Assembly (NCBI RefSeq): GCF_023016005.1
Contig: NZ_JALKAZ010000001.1
Span: 434,001 to 498,000 of the forward strand
Length of the DNA stretch: 64,000 bases
Direction: 5' to 3'
Origin: Erythrobacter sp. F6033
GTDB taxonomy: Bacteria; Pseudomonadota; Alphaproteobacteria; Sphingomonadales; Sphingomonadaceae
The notes under the pieces are model-generated. The model was not told the DNA's origin. It did not search any database and worked only from the letters and a program-made list of their open reading frames with translations. Below are positions 51,000-58,261 of the stretch, piece after piece. Made by a program: the position numbers and the translations under genes. The number at the start of each line of letters is the position of its first letter. The first letter of the stretch is position 1.

Positions 51000-51089
51000 G
51001 GAGACGTGGCCGAGTGGTCGAAGGCGCACGCCTGGAAAGTGTGTAAAGGGGCAACTCTTTCGTGGGTTCGAATCCCACCGTCTCCGCCA
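51000..51089 (+). tRNA. tRNA-Ser(GGA), including encoded CCA
   Basis: A full cloverleaf is visible. The acceptor stem GGAGACG pairs with CGTCTCC at 51079-51085. The anticodon loop CTGGAAA gives anticodon GGA, with the stem CACGC/GTGTG. A long variable arm follows, then the T arm GGGTTCGAATCCC. The discriminator G and CCA are encoded. It stands alone, with the genomic island starting just downstream. Confidence 0.97.
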
Positions 51090-51255
51090 CCCACCCCCAG
51101 CACCAATCTCTGATTACAGGGCGCCTCTGCAAAGCCGCGGTGCGCGCGGTGTTGAACAGGCCAAACCGCCGTTGGCGCGCTCTTCAGCATCAGTCTCAGA
51201 GCGTTTCAGGCGAGATTTGCGGGGCCGGTCTCTGCGCCAATCGCAATCGGTAGAG

Positions 51256-51465
51256 TTTCCCTGTTTAGCAGGGAAAGAACAGGGAAAAACGTGCATTTCG
51301 AGGCCAAAACAGGCCGTTTCGCTTAGATTTGGGTAGAGAATCACTGATGAAAGCTCGTGATTGCCGCGACTTAGATACCGGAAAAGGAGGTTTCCCTGTT
51401 CTTCGCCGTAACAGGGTACTTATTCGCCCATAACAGGGGGCGAATTCGCAATAACAGGCCTGTTA
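51256..51465. repeat. Cluster of CAGGG/ACAGG repeats before the serine recombinase, possible attachment or control region
   Basis: The 374-base stretch from 51090 to 51463 has no gene. Copies of ACAGG(G) or CCTGT recur about ten times in it. Several form inverted repeats: 51256-51263 with 51269-51276 (8 bp); 51394-51400 with 51410-51416 (7 bp); 51423-51429 with 51438-51444 (7 bp); and a perfect 14-bp palindrome TAACAGGCCTGTTA at 51452-51465 across the recombinase stop codon. Recombinase binding or an att site is the likeliest role. Confidence 0.5.
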
Positions 51466-53070
51466 CTCAGCAGAACAGGTTAGCTGGGCGCTCGGCCAGT
51501 TCAGCGCTTTTCGCTGCTCATTCCAGCAAATCGGTATGTCCATTTTGATAAGCTGCTGGAGGTTGAGCGATGCAGGTTGACGTCCGCTGATAATGTCCCG
51601 CTGAATGTCTGGCGCGAGAAACGCAAGCCGGACAAGGTTTCGATCATAAGCGGCGGGAGGCGACGTCTCGAGCAAAGGCATGCCTTTGCGATCGCGTCCG
51701 AGCAATGAGTGCGCGCGGCGAAGCGCCGCAATCAAAGTCTGATCAGGTCTGATGTCCGGCTTGCCTTTGGCAATGATCAGACGCCGCCCACCACGCAGCG
51801 GAAGCGAGATCGGCATTTTGATGCAGCAGACCTTGGCGGAGGAATGGATGATCAATTCGCTGCCGCGAAGGTATCGGGAAACGCCATCGGCAAGCTTTGC
51901 GGCGAACTCGAATACCAATCCGTCATCTGCAATCCGAACGGCACGTATGAGATCAAGAGGGGCCTCATGGTGTGGCAGCCAGCGCGCAGCCGTATCAGAG
52001 ACTATCGTCTCTATCGCAGTCGCCGGGAGTCTCTGGACGATGGCGTCATCACACTTGCTGCTGCCTTGCTGAAGTGAGGAGGATACGTAATAGCGATAAA
52101 CCCGATTGGATCTTCCGCGTGAGAATGACGGGCTCATAAGCTCGCTATTTGCATCAAACAGCTTGCCGGTTAGCGGCGCTTTGGCGACGCGGTGCTCTGC
52201 GGCAAAACTGTGGCGGCGAGCATTGCGATCGAGCTTGCGCTGCACGCGCTCGAACAGTTCTGGATCAACGATCCCGTCATGCTCGCCTTCGAACACCTGA
52301 TCCTTGTGTACGATCTGACCGAGATAGACGCGGTTGCGCAGCAGATGGAACAAAGCGCCGCGGCTGAAAGGGGTGCCGCCCGATACTCGTCCGGTTGAAT
52401 AGATGCGAAGCTTGGAGAAAATCTTTCGCTCGGTGAGATCACGTTGAAGGGCGTGGACGGATCCCAGCTCGAGGTAGCGGCTAAAGATGCCCCGCACGGT
52501 CTCGGCCTCATCCTTGTTTATCTGCAATGTACGCGTGCCGGCTGCAGGGACGTCATAACCTAGCGGCACATTGCCTCCCATCCACATCCCCTTGGCTTTG
52601 GATGCAGCGATCTTGTCGCGGATGCGTTCGCCGGTGACCTCGCGCTCGAACTGTGCAAACGAAAGCAGCACATTGAGCATGAGCCGTCCCATCGAGTCCT
52701 TGGTGTTGAACGACTGGGTCACTGACACGAAACTGGTGCCAGCTTTATCGAAGGTTTCAATGATGCGAGAGAAGTCGGTCAGCGAACGCGTGAGCCGGTC
52801 GATCTTGTAGACCACCACAACGTCGATCCGGTTTCCTTCGATATCGTTTAGCAGAGCCTGCAGACCGGGCCGCTCCATCGTCCCGCCCGAATATCCGCCA
52901 TCATCATAGAGGGTCGGGATTATGGTCCAGCCTTCGCTGGCCTGACTGGTTACGTAAGCCTCGCCTGCCGCGCGCTGCGCATCGAGACTGTTGAACGATT
53001 GCTCTAACCCTTCGTCGGAGCTTTTGCGGGTGTAGATTGCGCAGCGGACCGGTTGCTTGCCCTTGGTCAT
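51463..53070 (-). CDS. Large serine recombinase
   Basis: 535 residues. The N-terminal resolvase domain has Ile-Tyr-Thr-Arg-Lys-Ser-Ser with the catalytic Ser17, then Asp-Asp-Gly-Gly-Tyr-Ser-Gly-Gly and Tyr-Lys-Ile-Asp-Arg-Leu-Thr-Arg-Ser. The long C-terminal DNA-binding part (recombinase and zinc-ribbon-like segments) includes Gly-Gly-Asn-Val-Pro-Leu-Gly-Tyr-Asp. Large serine recombinases catalyse site-specific integration and excision. The start overlaps the DUF2924 gene, so the three reverse-strand genes are co-translated. Confidence 0.94.
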   Translation of the reverse strand: MTKGKQPVRCAIYTRKSSDEGLEQSFNSLDAQRAAGEAYVTSQASEGWTIIPTLYDDGGYSGGTMERPGLQALLNDIEGNRIDVVVVYKIDRLTRSLTDFSRIIETFDKAGTSFVSVTQSFNTKDSMGRLMLNVLLSFAQFEREVTGERIRDKIAASKAKGMWMGGNVPLGYDVPAAGTRTLQINKDEAETVRGIFSRYLELGSVHALQRDLTERKIFSKLRIYSTGRVSGGTPFSRGALFHLLRNRVYLGQIVHKDQVFEGEHDGIVDPELFERVQRKLDRNARRHSFAAEHRVAKAPLTGKLFDANSELMSPSFSRGRSNRVYRYYVSSSLQQGSSKCDDAIVQRLPATAIETIVSDTAARWLPHHEAPLDLIRAVRIADDGLVFEFAAKLADGVSRYLRGSELIIHSSAKVCCIKMPISLPLRGGRRLIIAKGKPDIRPDQTLIAALRRAHSLLGRDRKGMPLLETSPPAAYDRNLVRLAFLAPDIQRDIISGRQPASLNLQQLIKMDIPICWNEQRKALNWPSAQLTCSAE

Positions 53071-53477
53071 GCCGCATCCCTAAGGCCAAAGAACCGAGGC
53101 CCGTTCCAGCGGCTACCAGCAATTGCGGTCGCCGCAGCTGAGAGGCTTGGATAGAGCTCATCCTCCCAGCGGAACCCTTCTTCCTCGACCACGACTTTGA
53201 TCTCGCGGCCTTTCCAAGTGCGGGTAAAGACTGCGCCAACGCCGAGTTGCCGTCCTTCTGGTTGAGCCGAGCCGGTTCGGGAAAGCGCTTTGCGGGTTTC
53301 TGCATCAATCCCGCCATATGCTTCGGTTTGTACTCGCCATGCCAGCATCAGACGCATGATCGGCTTCGAGCGCAGGATTGGAGGGACGCCGTAGCGCCGC
53401 CTCCATTCGGCTCGCAGTTCTTCAAGGTCCATAGCTGCAATCTCGCGAACGAGCTGTTGGGTCTCATCGATGCTCAT
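53067..53477 (-). CDS. DUF2924 protein
   Basis: 136 residues. DUF2924 signature: an N-terminal helical part (Asp-Leu-Glu-Glu-Leu-Arg-Ala-Glu-Trp-Arg-Arg) and a C-terminal barrel with Gly-Arg-Glu-Ile-Lys-Val-Val-Val, Phe-Arg-Trp-Glu-Asp, and Tyr-Pro-Ser-Leu-Ser-Ala-Ala-Ala-x-x-Ile-x-Gly. The family is repeatedly found beside large serine recombinases in alphaproteobacterial islands. It may be a recombination directionality or DNA-binding partner. It overlaps genes at both ends. Confidence 0.9.
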   Translation of the reverse strand: MSIDETQQLVREIAAMDLEELRAEWRRRYGVPPILRSKPIMRLMLAWRVQTEAYGGIDAETRKALSRTGSAQPEGRQLGVGAVFTRTWKGREIKVVVEEEGFRWEDELYPSLSAAATAIAGSRWNGPRFFGLRDAA

Positions 53478-53713
53478 GACGACACCTCAGCGCGGTAACG
53501 GCGGACGCCATCCACCTTCTCGGAGGTAATAGTGAGACCGCGCTTCTTAAGCGCGCCTGCCATCGCGCCTCGCACGGAATGCTGCTGCCAGCCTGTGGCT
53601 TTCATCATCTCCGCGATGGTTGCGCCGTTCGCGCGCAAGAGCAGTTTTTGAAGTGAGTCCAGTTTGCTCGGTTTCTTAGCTCTGGGTGTCTTTGTTTGTG
53701 ATGCCTTGGCCAT
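53474..53713 (-). CDS. DUF3489 winged-helix protein
   Basis: 79 residues from the ATG at 53713, which has GGAGAAC upstream; the longer upstream frame is rejected. A Lys-rich head is followed by a winged-helix domain: Leu-Leu-Arg-Ala-Asn-Gly-Ala-Thr-Ile-Ala-Glu-Met-Met-Lys-Ala-Thr-Gly-Trp and His-Ser-Val-Arg-Gly. It should bind DNA and may control the recombinase operon, of which it is the first gene. Confidence 0.9.
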   Translation of the reverse strand: MAKASQTKTPRAKKPSKLDSLQKLLLRANGATIAEMMKATGWQQHSVRGAMAGALKKRGLTITSEKVDGVRRYRAEVSS

Positions 53714-53902
53714 GGGTGTTCTCCGGTTGACGCGGGCGCCGAAATGGCGGCTGCTACCGAAAAAGGCCCGGATCTCCGGGCGCAAGAGACACTCATGCTC
53801 GCTAATGCATTGAAGTCCAGTCGAAGTTTAGCCCACAGTTTATCCCCATAGTGTTTGCTCACCTACCTTAGAATGCTGGTTTGAACCTGATATGTTCATG
53901 AT

Positions 53903-55222
53903 ATGAGCAAACCCTCTCCTGCGGCGCTTCCCTACGCCGATCGCCCGCTCAATGTCGTCTATAAGGCGGCCGCGAGTCTTGTTCCCGACCCCCGCAATGC
54001 GCGCACGCATCCCAAGCGGCAGATCGAACAGATCATCGCCTCGATAAAGGCGTTCGGGTTCACCAACCCGATCCTTGCTGATCCGGACTGCAACCTCATC
54101 GCAGGCCATGGCCGATTGCGAGCAGCCAAGGAGATGGGTCTTGCAGAAGTGCCGGTGATTGAACTGGCCGGTTTATCTGAAGCGCAGAAGAAAGCGCTGC
54201 GGATTGCAGACAACAAGATCGCGCTCAATGCCGGTTGGGATATGGAAATCCTCAAGCTCGAGCTGACCGAGCTATCGATGCCCGAGATCGATATTGATCT
54301 GGGTCTGACCGGGTTCAGTTCCGGCGAGATCGACGTCGTGCTGGCGGACAGCCCGGACCCGGACGACGAAGTGATACCTGAAGTGCCTTCCGAACCGCGC
54401 GTAAGGACCGGAGACATTTGGCAACTTGGCGAACACCGCGTCGCGTGCGGTGATGGCCGTGATACAGATTTTCTGGCCAAGCTGATCGGCGAGGGCGGAC
54501 AGATCGACTGCGCGTTTTTGGATCCGCCTTACAATGTGAAGATCAACGGACATGTCAACGCGGCCGGCCGACACCGCGAGTTCGCAATGGCTTCCGGCGA
54601 AATGAGCGACAACGAGTTCCAGACCTTTCTCACCGATACATTAGGTGCCTGCGCCAAAGTATCGCGCGACGGCGCAGTCCACTTCGTTTGTATGGACTGG
54701 CGCCATATGGATGACGTCACAGCATCAGTAACCGAAGTCTACAAGAAGCTGCTGAACATCTGCGTATGGAACAAGAGCAATGCCGGGATGGGATCGCTCT
54801 ATCGGTCCAAACACGAAATGGTGTTTGTTTACCGGGTGGGCGATGCGCCGCACACAAACGCGGTGGAGCTCGGCAAGCACGGCCGCAACCGCACCAATGT
54901 CTGGGACTATGCCTCGGTCAACTCGATGCGCGGATCACGGCGCGAGGATCTGGCGCTGCATCCTACGGTCAAACCGGTTGCAATGGTGGCGGATGCGATC
55001 TGCGATGTGACGCGCCAAGGCGAACTGGTGCTCGACATCTTCCTGGGCTCGGGCACCAGCCTGATCGCAGCAGAGCGGGTAGGGCGCGCGTTCAGAGGTC
55101 TCGATATAGACCCGGCCTATGTCGATGTGGCGATGACCCGCTGGTCACAGATCACGGGCAAAGAACCCAAGCTGATCCATCGATCGTCGAGCGGAGACTA
55201 CAAGCTAGAGAACGCGGAATGA
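53903..55222 (+). CDS. ParB-like nuclease domain fused to a DNA methyltransferase (DNA modification methylase)
   Basis: 439 residues. Residues 15-110 form a ParB/Sulfiredoxin-like domain (Asn-Ala-Arg-Thr-His, Ile-Ala-Gly-His-Gly-Arg-Leu-Arg-Ala-Ala). The methyltransferase follows in beta-class order: Asp207-Pro-Pro-Tyr210 (motif IV) and later Phe380-Leu-Gly-Ser-Gly-Thr-Ser386 (motif I). This architecture methylates adenine N6 or cytosine N4 in DNA. No restriction enzyme gene is adjacent. It begins a three-gene operon with two DUF5681 genes, all linked by ATGA overlaps, and is divergent from the recombinase operon. Confidence 0.93.
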   Translation: MSKPSPAALPYADRPLNVVYKAAASLVPDPRNARTHPKRQIEQIIASIKAFGFTNPILADPDCNLIAGHGRLRAAKEMGLAEVPVIELAGLSEAQKKALRIADNKIALNAGWDMEILKLELTELSMPEIDIDLGLTGFSSGEIDVVLADSPDPDDEVIPEVPSEPRVRTGDIWQLGEHRVACGDGRDTDFLAKLIGEGGQIDCAFLDPPYNVKINGHVNAAGRHREFAMASGEMSDNEFQTFLTDTLGACAKVSRDGAVHFVCMDWRHMDDVTASVTEVYKKLLNICVWNKSNAGMGSLYRSKHEMVFVYRVGDAPHTNAVELGKHGRNRTNVWDYASVNSMRGSRREDLALHPTVKPVAMVADAICDVTRQGELVLDIFLGSGTSLIAAERVGRAFRGLDIDPAYVDVAMTRWSQITGKEPKLIHRSSSGDYKLENAE

Positions 55223-55758
55223 GCCGCGGCGGCGATACCCGTTTCAAAAAGGGGCAGTCGGGCAATCCCGCAGGCAGGCCGAAGAAGCGCCGCCCCAATG
55301 TTTCTGCATTCGATATTGTCTTCGACAAGGTTCTCACCGTCAATGAAGGCGGCAAGCCCCGCGAGTTGACCGTCGAGGAAGGCCTGCAGCTCCAGACCTA
55401 TCAAGCGGCTTTGGGTGGGAGCAAAATGGCGATCCGTCAGGTGCTCAAGATGATCGAAAAGCGCGAGACGGCGCTTGCGAAGCGTAACAAGCCGGCCACC
55501 AGACAAATCAGCACGGTGCACGAGCAAAGCGCCCACAATGCGACCGAGGCTCTCGCCATTCTGGGCATGATTGAAACTGAGCCAGAGCCAAGTTTAGGTT
55601 CTGATGCCGAACCTCGCTGGAAGGTGACGACTTGGGCCGCACAAGCTGGCTTGAGCCGCCCGGGTAAGCGTCAACTGGAGGCGAAGGACATTAGCGACAT
55701 AAAGTTCTTCACCAAAGGTTCTGAGAGGCTGCGCTGGCCGCGGGGGAGCGACGCATGA
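55219..55758 (+). CDS. DUF5681 protein 1
   Basis: 179 residues from the ATG at 55219, which overlaps the methyltransferase stop. The family signature is Arg-Phe-Lys-Lys-Gly-Gln-Ser-Gly-Asn-Pro-Ala-Gly-Arg-Pro-Lys-Lys near the N-terminus. A helix-rich body follows (Ala-Leu-Gly-Gly-Ser-Lys-Met-Ala-Ile-Arg-Gln-Val-Leu-Lys-Met). The function is unknown. The basic head looks DNA- or RNA-binding. Its stop overlaps the second DUF5681 gene. Confidence 0.88.
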   Translation: MSRGGDTRFKKGQSGNPAGRPKKRRPNVSAFDIVFDKVLTVNEGGKPRELTVEEGLQLQTYQAALGGSKMAIRQVLKMIEKRETALAKRNKPATRQISTVHEQSAHNATEALAILGMIETEPEPSLGSDAEPRWKVTTWAAQAGLSRPGKRQLEAKDISDIKFFTKGSERLRWPRGSDA

Positions 55759-56333
55759 ATCAGCGAAAAGCCAATGCTCAAACGGATCAATCACAGTCGG
55801 TAGGCTACGGCAAGCCGCCGAGCGCGACCCGGTTTAAGAAGGGCCAGTCCGGCAACCCAAAAGGGCGGCCAAAAGGCAAACGCAACTCACAGATCCCGTA
55901 CAATCATGTTCTGGGACAAATGGTCACGGTACGAGAGGAAGGACGCAAGCGCCGGATCACCGCGGCTGAGGCATTTATCCTTCAGCTCACGCAGAGAGGA
56001 CTGGCCGGTGACAGCGCGGCGGCTCGGTCATCATTGGCTGCCATTGAAACCGCGCGTGCGAAGAGTGCGGATGCGGAAGGTCTTGGGATCACGAAGATCG
56101 TGACTGTGCCCATGCAGATCGAGTGCGTTCTACGAACGCTCGGCATGACCACAAAGAAGTTCCCAACCGACAAAAAGCGCGTGCGTTGGGAAATCAATCC
56201 TTGGGCGGTTGAGGCCGCACTCGCTAGGCTTGGCGAACAACAGCTCACTGAGGCGGAACAACGCGAGGTGTGGAACTGCACCCGTATGCCGCACAAAGTG
56301 AACTGGCCGGACTGGTGGACGGTCACTGAGTGA
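55755..56333 (+). CDS. DUF5681 protein 2
   Basis: 192 residues. Same head as protein 1: Arg-Phe-Lys-Lys-Gly-Gln-Ser-Gly-Asn-Pro-Lys-Gly-Arg-Pro-Lys-Gly. The body then has Gln-Arg-Gly-Leu-Ala-Gly-Asp-Ser-Ala-Ala-Ala-Arg and diverges. Two paralogues in a row behind one methyltransferase suggest a functional complex of unknown role. It is the last gene of the operon. Confidence 0.88.
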   Translation: MNQRKANAQTDQSQSVGYGKPPSATRFKKGQSGNPKGRPKGKRNSQIPYNHVLGQMVTVREEGRKRRITAAEAFILQLTQRGLAGDSAAARSSLAAIETARAKSADAEGLGITKIVTVPMQIECVLRTLGMTTKKFPTDKKRVRWEINPWAVEAALARLGEQQLTEAEQREVWNCTRMPHKVNWPDWWTVTE

Positions 56334-56386
56334 ACGGCTGCTTTGCGCCCCAACATAAGACGTAGTCATTCGAGATCTTAGTGCCC

Positions 56387-56400
56387 GAAAGCGGACATTC
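56387..56400 (+). repeat. End of an interspersed repeat (copy A)
   Basis: GAAAGCGGACATTC is the terminal motif shared with the other diverged copies at 57105, 60325-60449 and 62488-62612. Only this end is recognisable here. It lies in the 98-base gap between the DUF5681 operon and the integrase gene. Confidence 0.4.
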
Positions 56401-56431
56401 TCTGTGGCCATTCCGGCCACGGGGAATGACA

Positions 56432-57064
56432 ATGACTTACTCACCCTTCGATCCTGCAGCTCAAAACCGAGTGCCTTGGAATTTTGGAGCGAAGATTGGG
56501 CCCAAGCGTCCATTCAATCAGAAACAGATTTGGGCGATCCGTTTCTTTCTAGATCGCGAAAAGCGCGTTCGAGATCGCGCGCTGTTTGATCTGGCGATCG
56601 ATAGCAAGCTGCGAGGCTTTGATCTTGTTGAGTTGAAGATCGGTGACTTGGTCAGCGGTCTAGAGATCAGAGCGCGAGCAACTATCACTCAGCGCAAGAC
56701 CGCTCGGCCTGTTCAGTTCGAGATTGCGGCAGATGCGCGAGCAAGCCTGTTTACCTGGCTGGAACTGCGAGGAGGTGACGTCGAGGACTTCGTCTTTCCA
56801 AGCCGAGTGGATCACACCCGTCATTTGAGCACCCGACAATACGCTCGCCTTGTCGATGAGTGGGTTGCAGCGATTGGCTTGCGTCCGGAGGAATATGGCA
56901 CATATTCGCTTCGTCGAACGAAGGCTTCGATCATCTACAAAGCCACGGGCAACGTCCGAGCGATCCAGATATTGCTCGGTCATTCCAAGATTGAAAACAC
57001 GGTCCGATACCTTGGTGTCGATATAGAAGACGCTCTTACCCTTGCAGAGAAGACTGAGATTTGA
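56432..57064 (+). CDS. Short tyrosine recombinase/integrase
   Basis: 210 residues from the ATG at 56432, 8 bases after ACGGGG; ATGs at 56426 and 56381 are alternatives. The catalytic domain shows Ser-Lys-Leu-Arg-Gly-Phe-Asp-Leu (first Arg), Tyr-Ser-Leu-Arg-Arg-Thr-Lys, and Leu-Leu-Gly-His-Ser-Lys-Ile-Glu-Asn-Thr-Val-Arg-Tyr-Leu with His and the nucleophile Tyr. The normal N-terminal core-binding domain is missing, as in a group of short recombinases common in alphaproteobacteria. It may act on the interspersed repeat on both sides; this is inference. Confidence 0.9.
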   Translation: MTYSPFDPAAQNRVPWNFGAKIGPKRPFNQKQIWAIRFFLDREKRVRDRALFDLAIDSKLRGFDLVELKIGDLVSGLEIRARATITQRKTARPVQFEIAADARASLFTWLELRGGDVEDFVFPSRVDHTRHLSTRQYARLVDEWVAAIGLRPEEYGTYSLRRTKASIIYKATGNVRAIQILLGHSKIENTVRYLGVDIEDALTLAEKTEI

Positions 57065-57104
57065 CCGCTCACGGGCGCTGGCTCGAGAGCTGGCGTCCGT
57101 TACT

Positions 57105-57122
57105 GGGGGTGGAAGCGGACAT
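57105..57122 (+). repeat. End of an interspersed repeat (copy B)
   Basis: GGGGGTGGAAGCGGACAT in the 69-base convergent gap between the integrase and copB. The sequence to its left is only loosely like copies C and D. Confidence 0.45.
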
Positions 57123-57133
57123 CACGTCCATAG

Positions 57134-58261
57134 CTAGAACCAAGCCCTCAGGCCGATCACGACCTTCAACCCATCCGGGTCTTCGCCAGCGGCTCTGGCG
57201 ATGTCTGCGGTTTCCCCCAACGCAGCCTCATATTCGATGCCGACATACGGCGCGAACTCGCGTTCGATCTCGTAGCGCAGCCGCACACCCGGCTCGATCT
57301 TAGTGATCCCAGCACCAATCCCGCGTTCGGGAATATCTTGCGCCGCCAATTCCACCTCAAGGCGCGGCTGCACGATCAGCCGCTGCGTGATCTTCTGATC
57401 GTATTCGCCTTCCAAGCGCGCCATAAGATCGCCTCGATCCGACAAGAAGAGCGCACCATCGACATGGAACATATAGGGCGCAAGGCCCTGAACACCGACA
57501 ACCAGATGCCCACGTGTGTCCGGCTTTGGGTCAAAGCGCACACCCGCTTGCAGATCAAAGAAGGGGCCAATGGCGCGGCTGTACAGTGCCTGTATTTCCG
57601 CGTCCTCCAACTCACCGCTGAACTCGCCTTCACCCTCTGTTTTCAAAACAAAGCGGTTGATGTCGCCGCCGTAGAAGGCTTGCGCATCCCAGACATATCC
57701 GTCCTCGCCGCCATCTGTTGCGACGCGAGCCTCAAGTCTTTCAATGAGAACGCTTCCCGTGCGCATCCCGCCATTTTCGCGGGCAAGATTTTCACGGCTT
57801 GGTGCCATGGCGCCAGCTCCCCAGATCGCATCGGCGGCATGGCGCGGGCCATCGAAGGCTCGCGCGGGCACTGCATCTTCGGGCGCGGCACCGGGAACAG
57901 ACTTGTTTGGGGCGGCCCCATGGCCACTATGGTCCATCCTGGAATGATCCATTGAGCCATCATCCTTCGCGCCATGCTGCGAGTGGTCCATTGCCGAATG
58001 GTCGGGCGCGGCATGTTGCGAATGGTCCATCTTGCTGTGGTCCGGTGCTGGAGCGTCCTGATCTTCTGCGGTTTCCTCAGCCTTAGGCGGGCATTGCTCG
58101 GGCGGCAAATGGCCCATGGCGCAATGATCCGTTTCCGTTTCAGGCTTGGCATCCCGCGCTCCATGCCCGGCATGGCCGCCGTGCCCCGAATGATCTTGAG
58201 CCGCCGCAGCTATGGGCGAGAAGGCGAGCAAAGCGGCGGCGATTTTTGCAAAGCGCGTCAT
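57134..58261 (-). CDS. copB: Copper resistance outer-membrane protein CopB
   Basis: 375 residues. The signal ends Ile-Ala-Ala-Ala-Ala-Gln. A His/Met/Asp-rich N-terminal half (repeated His-Ser-Gly-His, Met-Asp-His-Ser) binds copper. The C-terminal 220 residues form a beta-barrel-like CopB domain ending Gly-Leu-Arg-Ala-Trp-Phe. It should sequester or export copper at the outer membrane. The ATG overlaps the copA stop, so the two are co-translated. Confidence 0.93.
   Translation of the reverse strand: MTRFAKIAAALLAFSPIAAAAQDHSGHGGHAGHGARDAKPETETDHCAMGHLPPEQCPPKAEETAEDQDAPAPDHSKMDHSQHAAPDHSAMDHSQHGAKDDGSMDHSRMDHSGHGAAPNKSVPGAAPEDAVPARAFDGPRHAADAIWGAGAMAPSRENLARENGGMRTGSVLIERLEARVATDGGEDGYVWDAQAFYGGDINRFVLKTEGEGEFSGELEDAEIQALYSRAIGPFFDLQAGVRFDPKPDTRGHLVVGVQGLAPYMFHVDGALFLSDRGDLMARLEGEYDQKITQRLIVQPRLEVELAAQDIPERGIGAGITKIEPGVRLRYEIEREFAPYVGIEYEAALGETADIARAAGEDPDGLKVVIGLRAWF

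Larger units (their letters stand above)
51090..57064. mobile_element. Putative integrated element next to tRNA-Ser
   Basis: From the tRNA 3' end the gene content changes to a large serine recombinase with DUF2924 and DUF3489 partners, a ParB-fused DNA methyltransferase with two DUF5681 proteins, and a short tyrosine recombinase. Chromosomal housekeeping genes end at the tRNA. No copy of the tRNA end is found further right, so the right boundary is a guess and the copper and methyltransferase genes beyond may belong to the same island. Confidence 0.55.

Noticed and set aside
54766..55218. Long open frame continuing upstream of DUF5681 protein 1
   Set aside because: It runs inside the methyltransferase gene in another frame; the family signature begins just after the ATG at 55219, which also gives the ATGA overlap seen between the other genes of the operon.
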